A stretch of DNA of 64,000 nucleotides from Epibacterium ulvae. Lineage in GTDB: Bacteria; Pseudomonadota; Alphaproteobacteria; Rhodobacterales; Rhodobacteraceae. Shown here piece after piece: positions 7,882 through 15,552 of this stretch. Below the pieces are notes generated by a model. The model did no database searches. It saw only the letters and a list, made by a program, of their open reading frames with translations, and was not told the origin of the DNA. The stretch is from NCBI RefSeq assembly GCF_900102795.1, contig NZ_FMWG01000003.1:364755-428754 (forward strand), read 5' to 3'. The translations under genes and the position numbers were made by a program. The first letter of the stretch is position 1; the number at the start of each line of letters is the position of its first letter.

Positions 7882-10221
7882 ATGAAAATATTGGCGAATA
7901 TGAAACTGGCGTGGAAATTGCCGCTAACAATAGCAATCCCAGCCGTAGTCGTTGTAATGATAAGCGGGCTCCTGCAGCTGAAGCAAACAGCCGATGCAAT
8001 CGATCAGGAGCATCGCACCGCTTACACAAGCTATGTTGAATCGAAAGGTTCAGAAATTGAACGCTGGCTCTCCGACAGCCAGGTTGATTTGCTAGCAATC
8101 GCAGACACCTACGGCATTCAGACCGCGTTGAATGAATTCTCTTCCGCTTGGGATGCATATGCTGGAGCCGTAAGCGATGATCTGCGACGGCTCTATATCT
8201 CCGACAATCCAAATCCCACCGGGCAAAAAGACGAGCTGGTACTTGCGAAAGATGGTTCCACTTGGTCAGAAGTGCACAACCGTCATCATGTCGGCCTGAG
8301 ATCTTATCAACGTGCACGCGGCTACTATGATCTTTTCCTTTTCGACACGAACGGAGAGCTCATATATTCCGTTTTCAAAGAAGATGACTTTGCGCTCAAT
8401 TTTACCAACGGTGTCTACGCTCAAAGCGGCCTGGGTGAAGTGTTCCAAGAAGGTATCAAATTACAAAACGGGCAATTCTACATGACGGATATCGCCCCCT
8501 ACGCCCCAAGCGCGGACGCCCCCGCGATGTTCATGTCAACGCCGGTCTTTCACGAGGGACAAAAAATCGGCGTTGTCGCCATCCAGCTGCCTTTGGATGT
8601 GATGACAGAAATTTTGTCGAATTCAGAACTCATTGGCACAACTGGTGAGGTTTATCTAGTCGATAACAACGGAAAAGCACTTACAAATTCCCGTAGAGAG
8701 GGCGGGTTTTCCACGCTAGACTCGCTTCCAGCACTATCCCAAATCACATCAGCTCTCTCCGGTGGAACTGCATATGTGAAAACAGCAACTGGTGTATCGG
8801 GACAAGATGTTGTTGCAACAACTTCAGATGTCAAAACCCCGCGTGGAGATCTGTGGGGGTTAGTTTTTGAAATCGACCGTTCCGAAGCTATGCAATTCAC
8901 ACAACATGCGACAATTACCACTGCACTGGCAACCTCCATCACAGGTCTCGTACTCTGCCTGCTTGCATGGCTGACGGTGCGCAGCCTGATTCAGCGTGTC
9001 GAAATACTTGCACATGAAATGGAACAAATTTCAGAACAAAATTATGGTCAGGAGATTGCCGGCCAGCGCAAACAAGATGAGGTAGGTTTCATTTCACGCA
9101 CCCTTGCAAAACTGCAAGTTCGATTGCGTGACGGTGCTGAGGCAGAAGCGCGCGAAAAAATCGTCCAAAAGAACAACAAGAACGTCGTAAATATGCTTAG
9201 TGAAGGCCTTGTTGATTTGGCAAAGGGTGATTTCCGCAATCAAATCACTGAAACATTCCCTGAAGAGCATGTCAAACTTCGCGATAGCCTGAACAACGCA
9301 ATGACCGGCCTAAACGATGTAGTTCTTACAGTTCGCGACACTGCGGACAGCATCAACCGTGGCGCGCAAGAGATTTCGGGCTCCGCAGATGAGCTCTCAC
9401 AACGCACCGAGAGCCAAGCCGCAACGCTGGAACAAACTGCCGCTGCCCTAGAGGAGGTAACAGCCAGCGTTCGCTCTGCCACTGAGCATGTTGAAAGCGT
9501 AGAAAAAACCGTAGGCACTGCGCGATCTAAAGCGCTAGAAAGTGGAGAAGTTGTCGGAGAGACAATTGAAGCCATGACCGAGATCGAGCAATCTTCTCAG
9601 AAAATCAGCCAGATCATCAACGTTATTGACGACATTGCCTTTCAGACCAATTTGCTTGCGCTAAACGCAGGGGTCGAGGCCGCCCGTGCAGGAGAGGCTG
9701 GACGAGGATTTGCCGTCGTTGCATCAGAAGTTCGCGGACTTGCGCAACGCTCCGCAGACGCCGCTATGGAAATTAAATCTCTGATTGAGAAAAGTGGTCA
9801 ACAGGTCGGCCGGGGCGTAAAGATGGTTGGGCGAACAGGCGACGCTTTGACAGTCATTATCGAACAGGTTCAGGACATTTCAGGACTGGTAAGTCAGATT
9901 GCCCAGTCGTCGAGAGAACAGTCCACCGCATTAAGTGAAATTAATACTGGCATGATCCAGCTTGACCAAGTGACGCAGGGCAATGCGGCCATGGTTGAAG
10001 AAAACACAGCCGCAGCACATCTTTTGAGAGGCGATGCTTCAAAACTGATCCACCACGTGGATCAGTTCAAAACTTCGGGAAGCAATTCCAAAAACTCGAT
10101 GCCTCCCATAGAAACGCTCCCTGCTGTTCAGCAGTCGGCATCGGAATTCGATGAAGACCCATTTGAAGAAACCGAACCTTTCGTTCATCAAGCTGCCAAC
10201 GATAAATGGACAGATTTTTGA
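7882..10221 (+). CDS. Methyl-accepting chemotaxis protein
   Basis: A transmembrane chemoreceptor of 779 aa from this start. The N-terminal membrane helix (PLTIAIPAVVVVMISG) is followed by a large periplasmic sensor of about 300 residues with Cache-like features. Then come a second membrane helix (ATSITGLVLCLLAWLTV), a HAMP domain and a long coiled-coil signalling domain. The hairpin tip that contacts CheA and CheW is intact: AFQTNLLALNAGVEAARAGE, then GRGFAVVASEVRGLAQRS. I prefer ATG 7882, with AGGAG six bases upstream, over ATG 7864. It stands alone, with no che genes nearby. The ligand is unknown. The acidic C-terminus lacks an obvious CheR-tethering pentapeptide. Confidence 0.93.
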   Translation: MKILANMKLAWKLPLTIAIPAVVVVMISGLLQLKQTADAIDQEHRTAYTSYVESKGSEIERWLSDSQVDLLAIADTYGIQTALNEFSSAWDAYAGAVSDDLRRLYISDNPNPTGQKDELVLAKDGSTWSEVHNRHHVGLRSYQRARGYYDLFLFDTNGELIYSVFKEDDFALNFTNGVYAQSGLGEVFQEGIKLQNGQFYMTDIAPYAPSADAPAMFMSTPVFHEGQKIGVVAIQLPLDVMTEILSNSELIGTTGEVYLVDNNGKALTNSRREGGFSTLDSLPALSQITSALSGGTAYVKTATGVSGQDVVATTSDVKTPRGDLWGLVFEIDRSEAMQFTQHATITTALATSITGLVLCLLAWLTVRSLIQRVEILAHEMEQISEQNYGQEIAGQRKQDEVGFISRTLAKLQVRLRDGAEAEAREKIVQKNNKNVVNMLSEGLVDLAKGDFRNQITETFPEEHVKLRDSLNNAMTGLNDVVLTVRDTADSINRGAQEISGSADELSQRTESQAATLEQTAAALEEVTASVRSATEHVESVEKTVGTARSKALESGEVVGETIEAMTEIEQSSQKISQIINVIDDIAFQTNLLALNAGVEAARAGEAGRGFAVVASEVRGLAQRSADAAMEIKSLIEKSGQQVGRGVKMVGRTGDALTVIIEQVQDISGLVSQIAQSSREQSTALSEINTGMIQLDQVTQGNAAMVEENTAAAHLLRGDASKLIHHVDQFKTSGSNSKNSMPPIETLPAVQQSASEFDEDPFEETEPFVHQAANDKWTDF

Positions 10222-10246
10222 AACAGAGTAAGACTCGAATAATTAC

Positions 10247-10280
10247 TTACAGCTCCTCCACTAAATTGGAGGAGCTGTAA
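10247..10280 (+). terminator. Perfect 14-bp hairpin after the chemoreceptor gene
   Basis: TTACAGCTCCTCCA at 10247-10260 and its exact complement at 10267-10280, with loop CTAAAT. It is positioned as a terminator for the chemoreceptor, although the T tract is poor on both strands. Confidence 0.55.
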
Positions 10281-10295
10281 AACATTGTTGCAGAA

Positions 10296-10440
10296 CAAAG
10301 AGACATACAAAGCTCGGAAACATTTTCATGGCCCCTGTAGTGCACGCCGATCCGTGACATAGGGCCCTATGCACATCGATTGGCCCGTCGCGGTGATCTC
10401 TAGTAAAAGGTCAATGTTTAGATGATCTGCCAAAAACGGT
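10296..10440 (-). pseudogene. Truncated 3' copy of a DUF2322 gene
   Basis: Read on the minus strand this encodes NIDLLLEITATGQ, close to the C-terminus of the intact DUF2322 protein at 15155-15487 (NIDLLLEILTMGK). The DNA similarity continues past that gene's stop into its 3' flank: both have CAAAGAGACA and AAAAGGTCAAT in matching positions. The copy lost the original stop, and everything upstream of about 10440 is replaced by the end of the DUF305 gene. It is best explained as a decayed or recombined partial duplicate. Confidence 0.65.
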
Positions 10441-10449
10441 TTTTCTTGA

Positions 10450-10950
10450 CTAAGACTTGCGTGTTCCATCAAGCGCCGGAAAGTCTGACAGACTTTTGTC
10501 AGGGCCTTCTCGCAAGATCTTGAGCCGAGCAAGCATGGCTTGTATCTCAACCTGTTGTCCGTCGATTATCTCTTCGGCAAGACGCCGCGTCAAAGGGTCA
10601 TCTCCGTGCACCAGTTGGAGTTTCGCCATGTCAATAGCCCCCTGATGATGTGGTATCATCATCGCTAGAAAATCTACATTCACGTCATCAGAGTAGCCCG
10701 GTGCGTGCATATCCTGCATCATCTTGGCCATATCCTTATTCATCTGCTTCTGAAATGGTGTTACATCTGGACCTAACATCGGCAAGTGATCGGAGTGACG
10801 AGTGTTACGCGTATCACTCCGCCTAGAGCTATCGAGGTAATTGTCTGGGTCTATCCCGCAGATATCTTCCGGCTTGAATGCGAACGGTTCAGTTTCCTGT
10901 GCGCCACCAATACCGACGAGGCGACGCAAGCGGTCAGCTAAGCTAGTCAT
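10450..10950 (-). CDS. DUF305-domain protein
   Basis: A 166-aa protein of the DUF305 family. The hallmark is MMIPHHQGAIDMA near residue 95, in a helical ferritin-like hairpin rich in Met and His (MNKDMAKMMQDMHAPGY, then the second helix LAEEIIDGQQVEIQAM). In cyanobacteria the DUF305 protein CopM binds copper, so a metal-related role is plausible here but unproven. Unlike many members it shows no signal peptide or membrane anchor. It is the last gene of the ECF-controlled unit and begins only six bases after the propeller gene stop, so the two are cotranscribed. Confidence 0.85.
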   Translation of the reverse strand: MTSLADRLRRLVGIGGAQETEPFAFKPEDICGIDPDNYLDSSRRSDTRNTRHSDHLPMLGPDVTPFQKQMNKDMAKMMQDMHAPGYSDDVNVDFLAMMIPHHQGAIDMAKLQLVHGDDPLTRRLAEEIIDGQQVEIQAMLARLKILREGPDKSLSDFPALDGTRKS

Positions 10951-10956
10951 TTTCTC

Positions 10957-12333
10957 TTAACCAGTGTGCAAGGGGGAACCAGGGCGCAAATAGATGAGAT
11001 TCACACTCTGCTTGTTGCGAAGCTGTCCTGAAGGCAATTCAAGCGACCCAAGAGGAATCTGCGCGATGTGCTGGGGGTGGAAAGGATCAGTGACATCAAA
11101 TACACTGGTAACGGTCTGGCCTTCGTTGGGGGTGCCCGGAAGTTCATCCTTTTCATGTGCCACGTAAAGGCGGGTGGCATCGGGATTGGTCCAAATCCCG
11201 TGACTGTCGCGACCATGGCTGAAAAAATGGCCAACCACCCGGCGCTGACCGGCGGCTGCATCACGGTCGATGATAGCAATGCGGCTGGAGGCAACACCGT
11301 TGGGGCCATCATCGTCAATCCGCGCAAAGCTTGCATAAACGACACGGCCGTTGTCATTCTCGCAGAACTCCACATGGTTCGGGCGCGCGCCATCTTCGAA
11401 ACGGATGTGGTCGAGCAGTTCCTGGCCTCCTTCGATACGGCGCACAGAGATACCGTCCGCGATCTTGTGGCTGATCCACATTTCTTCACCGTCGGGCGAC
11501 ACTTTCTGAAACGGTGTAAAACCGAACGGGTCCTGTTCCGAAATATCGATCGTCTGGCGTCGCACCGGGTTCGAATAACCATCGGAACCCAGATTGACAT
11601 CAAAAATATCGATTTTCGAAACTTTTTGAGAAATCACAAAAGCCGTCCCGCCATCTTTCGAAAACCAGACCTGAGCGGGGCCGTCAATGGTGGGCAGATA
11701 GCGCCGCACCGCGCGAATGGGCTCACCATGAGCCTCGGCAATTGCATCTTCAACGTCACAAATCGCAAACCGGTTTTCCCCGCGCAGGGCGACCCAAAGT
11801 TCCTTGCCGCTGCGGCTGAAGGTTGGTTCATGCGGTTCACGCCCGACAAGAACACCAGAGCTGATCACATCCGGGCTGGTATCGGGTCCCGCCTTGGGAT
11901 TGGGACGGTTTCCAATGACCCTAAGGCTCCGTGTATCGACAAGATACACGTTACTCGTGCCACGCCCTGTGCAGGCGATCATCGTTTGATCCGGGTTTGG
12001 TGCCGCGCCATGAACAGTGATGGCACCGTGATACAAAGCTTTGTTGACCATGGCGGTATGGGTCGGAACTACGCCACGGGTTACGAAACGAAATGGTGGA
12101 CGCGGGTCTTCGTCAAACGACGTCAGATTAATCGTGCGCTCGATCAGATTGGTGTTCGGATCAATCACCGAAAGCGTATTGGAGCTTTCATTTGTTAGAA
12201 TTACACGATCCTTGAGCAAGATATCCGGACTTCGCACCTGCTGTGCAGTTGCATTTTTACTGGCGCGCGCCATGCTCATAGTAAGCGCAGCTGTGGTCGC
12301 CGTACCTTTTATAAAGCGTCGTCTGTCAAGCAT
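10957..12333 (-). CDS. Tat-exported seven-bladed beta-propeller protein (YVTN/YncE-like)
   Basis: A 458-aa periplasmic protein. The twin-arginine signal is RRRFIKGTATTAALTMSMA at the N-terminus. The body consists of repeated propeller blades with patterns such as NTLSVIDPNTNLIERTINL, TSNVYLVDTRSLRVIG, ELWVALRGENRFAICDVEDA and TRLYVAHEKDE, the YVTN-type repeat seen in YncE and other periplasmic propellers. No enzyme motif is evident. The start has AAAGGA seven bases upstream. An ECF-type promoter identical in plan to that of the sigma operon lies 42-69 bases upstream, so it is a likely direct sigma target together with the DUF305 gene. Confidence 0.88.
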   Translation of the reverse strand: MLDRRRFIKGTATTAALTMSMARASKNATAQQVRSPDILLKDRVILTNESSNTLSVIDPNTNLIERTINLTSFDEDPRPPFRFVTRGVVPTHTAMVNKALYHGAITVHGAAPNPDQTMIACTGRGTSNVYLVDTRSLRVIGNRPNPKAGPDTSPDVISSGVLVGREPHEPTFSRSGKELWVALRGENRFAICDVEDAIAEAHGEPIRAVRRYLPTIDGPAQVWFSKDGGTAFVISQKVSKIDIFDVNLGSDGYSNPVRRQTIDISEQDPFGFTPFQKVSPDGEEMWISHKIADGISVRRIEGGQELLDHIRFEDGARPNHVEFCENDNGRVVYASFARIDDDGPNGVASSRIAIIDRDAAAGQRRVVGHFFSHGRDSHGIWTNPDATRLYVAHEKDELPGTPNEGQTVTSVFDVTDPFHPQHIAQIPLGSLELPSGQLRNKQSVNLIYLRPGSPLHTG

Positions 12334-12374
12334 CTGTTGTCCTTTCGAGCGGATGTGTAAGCTTCAGATAAGGA

Positions 12375-12402
12375 CAAGACAGACTGCAGGTTTGTTTATT
12401 CC
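12375..12402 (-). promoter_or_regulatory. ECF-type promoter of the propeller-DUF305 operon
   Basis: On the minus strand GGAATA (12397-12402), a 16-base spacer, then GTCTTG (12375-12380). The same -35 and GTCT core with the same spacing lies upstream of the sigma gene at 13792-13819. Two copies at the two operons of one ECF unit strongly suggest recognition by its own sigma factor. Confidence 0.7.
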
Positions 12403-12445
12403 CACCTCCTCAAGCGGATCACGTGTTCTTGACTAAATCAAAAGA

Positions 12446-13213
12446 TCAGATTTGACCTTGCGCACGAACGAACTCTGCCGTCGCATAGAGCCTCTCTGGG
12501 CTAAGATTCCCCGAAATTGCAAAACCTACCTCATTTTGCGCCCAATACGCTGAACGAAAGTATGCATCTGAATGCTGCCGGATCGGAATGGTTCTCACAG
12601 GATCAATATCACTACGCATGAAAATTGTTAGTTTGCGGCCATTCTCCCCATGATAGATCAACAATGCCGCCGGCTGTGTTTCCCCCATCATGAGGCGCCC
12701 ACCAGCTAGTTTCATTCCAAGTGGTTCAAGATCTGGAACAGGCGTGTCTCGTAACAAGGTTTTGATCAGCCAGTGGCCTTCTAATATTTCGGCAGATGAT
12801 ACGTCCAGATCCGGAGCGTCATGTGCCCCAAATGTAGCGTAAGCGAGCGCGCCACGTTGGCCTAGGCTGGTACCGAGCGGATCGCCGAATACAACGTCCA
12901 GAGCGATCCAGCCCATGCAGACCCCGATTGTTAAGATTGCGCAGGCCGCAGCGAGCATGCGCCAGGGTCGCAAGACATGGTCTGTTTGAACGGTCTCCAC
13001 GAATTTCTGAGGGATCGGTTCAGCAAAGACAGGATCAAACACTTGTCGCAATACGATTGTCTGCTGCCTGAATGCAGCGATTGTTGCAGCAAGCTCGGAG
13101 TCCCGCGCAATTGCATCAGCCACTAGGGCCCGGCGGGCCGGATCAATCGTCCCGTCAGCAAAGGCAATTAGGTCGGCCTCGGTGATCGTAGCGTTTGGTT
13201 TGCCGTCTGTCAT
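12446..13213 (-). CDS. Membrane anti-sigma factor of the ECF unit
   Basis: A 255-aa protein directly downstream of the sigma gene (seven-base gap, GAGGA binding site before ATG). The N-terminal 70 residues form a short cytoplasmic helical domain (EADLIAFADGTIDPARRALV) like anti-sigma domains. One membrane helix follows (RMLAAACAILTIGVCMGWIA, about 85-108), and a periplasmic domain of about 145 residues. The HxxxCxxC zinc motif of ZAS-type anti-sigma factors is absent. It should hold the sigma factor at the membrane and release it on a periplasmic signal; the signal is unknown. Confidence 0.85.
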   Translation of the reverse strand: MTDGKPNATITEADLIAFADGTIDPARRALVADAIARDSELAATIAAFRQQTIVLRQVFDPVFAEPIPQKFVETVQTDHVLRPWRMLAAACAILTIGVCMGWIALDVVFGDPLGTSLGQRGALAYATFGAHDAPDLDVSSAEILEGHWLIKTLLRDTPVPDLEPLGMKLAGGRLMMGETQPAALLIYHGENGRKLTIFMRSDIDPVRTIPIRQHSDAYFRSAYWAQNEVGFAISGNLSPERLYATAEFVRAQGQI

Positions 13214-13220
13214 GTCTTCC

Positions 13221-13745
13221 TCACTTCACACGAAAGAGGGTTGGGCCGGTTCGCAGCGCAACGATATCCTCTCCAGTCGTTCGACGAAGTGCCTGCCGAC
13301 CTCTAAACAATCTGCTCATCAATGTGCCTTGCGGTATTTTCAAAACTTTCGATGCTTCGCGGTAAGATAAGCCCTCAATGGCCGTAAGGGAGATCGCGGC
13401 GCGCTGTTCAATCGGCAATTGGTAAAGCGCCGCCAAAATGTCGTTCACTTCCATCTGTTGTTCCTGATTGGCGATCGCGGAGACGACCAGGGGCGAATCC
13501 TCCAGAAAATCCATCGGAATCTCACGTGCACTTGCTTTCTGTCGAGTATTGATGTGAGAATTATACATGATCCGAAACAGCCAGCTTCTGAGACTTCCAG
13601 GTTTGCGTAACATGTGTTTCTTGGCAAGCGCGCGTTCCAAAGTTGCCTGTAACAGATCATCCGCTTCATCTTTGTCGCGTGTGAGGGATCGTGCGAAACG
13701 CCTCAAGTGTGGAATTTCCTGGACTAGTTTGTCTCCGAACATCAC
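13221..13745 (-). CDS. ECF sigma factor
   Basis: A 174-aa sigma70-family factor of the extracytoplasmic function group. Region 2 is seen in HLRRFARSLTRDKDEADDLL followed by WLFRIMYNSHINTRQK. Region 4 is in LPIEQRAAISLTAIEGLSY and EASKVLKIPQGTLMSRLFRG, which contains the -35-binding helix. There is no region 1.1 or 3. It is first in an operon with its anti-sigma factor and is preceded by a GGAATA-N16-GTCTAT promoter, indicating positive autoregulation. Its other evident target is the propeller-DUF305 operon. Confidence 0.95.
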   Translation of the reverse strand: MMFGDKLVQEIPHLRRFARSLTRDKDEADDLLQATLERALAKKHMLRKPGSLRSWLFRIMYNSHINTRQKASAREIPMDFLEDSPLVVSAIANQEQQMEVNDILAALYQLPIEQRAAISLTAIEGLSYREASKVLKIPQGTLMSRLFRGRQALRRTTGEDIVALRTGPTLFRVK

Positions 13746-14086
13746 TGCCCTGCCTCCATCCCGTTGCTGCGGGTTGTTGCGATTACCTTGAATAGACAGG
13801 TCGGAGCGATAAATATTCCATAATCACAAAAAAATTGTCTCAACAGGAAAATGCAGTTAATCAAGATATTTGTGGGCATGCCGAGGCTCAGTCTAACAAA
13901 CACCCAAACCGCCACCACGACCGACCGAAGCCTTTCAGGTTTCGCTCACCGGAGTTGACTTCGGTGAAAGTACGGTTTTGTTTCCGGCCTAATTCGCGTC
14001 CGTGAATAGAATGGCCAGATTATCGTTTTGGATTGTCCCCCCAAAAACATACATAATCCGCAACCTTTTAAGGATTTTTCTACAAT
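13746..14086. other. Intergenic region with ECF promoter and a near-palindrome
   Basis: This 341-base gap contains the sigma-operon promoter at 13792-13819. At 13946-13967 is a 22-base dyad, TCACCGGAGT and ACTTCGGTGA around TG, with every position paired including one G-T. It could be an operator or a hairpin and is not placed near any clear promoter. I see no gene in the gap. Confidence 0.5.
13792..13819 (-). promoter_or_regulatory. Autoregulatory ECF-type promoter
   Basis: On the minus strand GGAATA (13814-13819), a 16-base spacer, then GTCTAT (13792-13797), 47 bases upstream of the sigma gene start. It matches the promoter at 12375-12402 in both core elements and spacing. Confidence 0.72.
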
Positions 14087-14464
14087 ATGAAATTTTTCGT
14101 AATGATTTTAACTTCGGTAGTTCTCGCGGCCTGCACTTCAATTCGTCCGGTACCGCTTACCGAAATATTAAACCTTCCAATTGTTCAAGTTGGCGATCCC
14201 CTCCCTCAAGAGGGCGAATTCGTCGTTTTTTTTCCAAAGGACACTTACATTCCAGTCGTACTGAATGCGAACGGATCCCTTTTTTCATCTGAAGTTCAAC
14301 TAAACGGAAAAGTACAGCTTTCGAGAGATCTATACCTTTACAAGTCGTGGGGAAGCCACGATGGCATACATTGGGAAAATTCGCACAAATTGATAGATGT
14401 AAGTTTTGGAGGAGGTTTCGACGTAGAAGGGCTTAAATCAAATATTACGTTAACGGCAAACTAG
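14087..14464 (+). CDS. Small lipoprotein of unknown function
   Basis: A 125-aa protein with a short hydrophobic signal and lipobox LAAC (residues 13-16), so it should be lipidated on Cys16. The mature part is mostly beta-prone, with a glycine-rich stretch (SFGGGFDVEG) near the end. No family is recognised. It lies between the ECF unit and a decayed IS5 element and is noticeably AT-rich compared with neighbours, which suggests acquired DNA. The start is the only one in frame that gives a signal peptide; the binding site is weak (AAGGA further upstream). Confidence 0.55.
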   Translation: MKFFVMILTSVVLAACTSIRPVPLTEILNLPIVQVGDPLPQEGEFVVFFPKDTYIPVVLNANGSLFSSEVQLNGKVQLSRDLYLYKSWGSHDGIHWENSHKLIDVSFGGGFDVEGLKSNITLTAN

Positions 14465-14664
14465 CTCTCGACTGTCTGACTTCAGCGCCTACGGGTCCGC
14501 AATTTGTCAACATGACCTAGCCAGGGGGCAAAGTACAGTAGCTCCGGAATAAAGGTTCTGCTGGACCGAATGGGCGGGCGGGCGAACCCACTCGCGCCTC
14601 CTTCCGGGCAGCTGTGGTGCGGGATTGCGGATATCTGAGGTTTATAATCTCAAGGTCGCGACCG

Positions 14665-15079
14665 TCATTGCATGTGCTTGAGACGCAATAGAGCGACTTG
14701 ACACCATTTCTCTAGCGCGACTCGAGTATCCTGAGAGCGGAATAAAGCAGCACCCCTTTTGCCAGGCCTCACGAAACGCGGGATTAAACGAAGACTGTCG
14801 TTTGTCGGGGTGGCAAACCCAATACCATTTTTATCGTCAGGCACATCTGGATTACAACGTCGCTGAATAAGCACTGCAGCGCGTTTGCCGCTGGGCGGCG
14901 GGGCCCACGTCGTGTCAGGCTCAAACCTGATTGAACGGGGTCCGCGACGCTTCAACGTTTTATTGTAAGCCGACCAGTCGGTGGTCTTGTACTTGGTGGA
15001 GGCCCAATTGCTCATGACTTACGGCTATTATGCTGGTTTCACAAAGTGAATCTCCTCAGGCGATTTGTGCCACAAAGCC
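14665..15079 (-). mobile_element. Decayed IS5-family insertion sequence
   Basis: The minus-strand start at 15015 reads MSNWASTKYKTTDWSAYN and then TWAPPPSGKR, the N-terminus of IS5-family transposases. After about residue 45 the frame breaks; a neighbouring frame continues with IQMCLTIKMVLGLPPRQTT, which matches the next part of such proteins. The DDE catalytic domain is absent. The GGCTTTGTGGCACAAATCG-like end at about 15060-15079 resembles an IS5 terminal repeat. No matching right end is seen, so the element is truncated as well as frameshifted. Confidence 0.7.
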
Positions 15080-15154
15080 ATGGTTGTAAACACTATCGCC
15101 CCGCAAAGAGACACACAGTTCGGGACCATTTTTTAATAGTCCCCGGAAATCACG

Positions 15155-15487
15155 CTAATTCGAAACTTGGAGTCCTACGTGCAATACTTTGCCCATCGTG
15201 AGAATTTCCAACAAAAGGTCAATATTTGGATGCGCGCCAGGCCGGCTCTTTGCATCAATTGTATGTTCTGCAAAAACGTCCAAACCGTGCTTTGCGGCAT
15301 CTGCGGTGATGTCTCCAAAGTGCAAATGGAGATAATTGTAGACAGCCAACGAGCCTTGCTTTCCAGGCTTATTTTCAATCGACGCGACAACATCCCCCTT
15401 GCCATCAAGCAGATCGATGCGCGTTAGGTTTTCGATTGTCGGTAAAAGTTTAAGATTATCCTTGAAGGACGCGGTCGGGTGGATCAT
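15155..15487 (-). CDS. DUF2322 family protein
   Basis: A 110-aa cytoplasmic protein of the DUF2322 family, which has no known function. Recognisable segments are FKDNLKLLPTIENLTRIDLL near the start, ENKPGKQGSLAVYNYLHLHF in the middle and HPNIDLLLEI at the end. The start is ATG 15485-15487, with AAGGA seven bases upstream; the longer start at 15523 has no good binding site. A truncated copy of its 3' end sits at 10296-10440. It lies between the IS5 remnant and the hybrid kinase, on the same strand as the kinase. Confidence 0.75.
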   Translation of the reverse strand: MIHPTASFKDNLKLLPTIENLTRIDLLDGKGDVVASIENKPGKQGSLAVYNYLHLHFGDITADAAKHGLDVFAEHTIDAKSRPGAHPNIDLLLEILTMGKVLHVGLQVSN

Positions 15488-15552
15488 TTCTAAATCCTTA
15501 GGTTGGGCAATAGAAACTGCCATCTACCAGTTCAAAAGAATAAAAACTATAC

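Noticed and set aside
11068..12198. A 376-codon plus-strand open frame
   Set aside because: It is antisense to the beta-propeller gene; its length reflects codon bias of the opposite strand.
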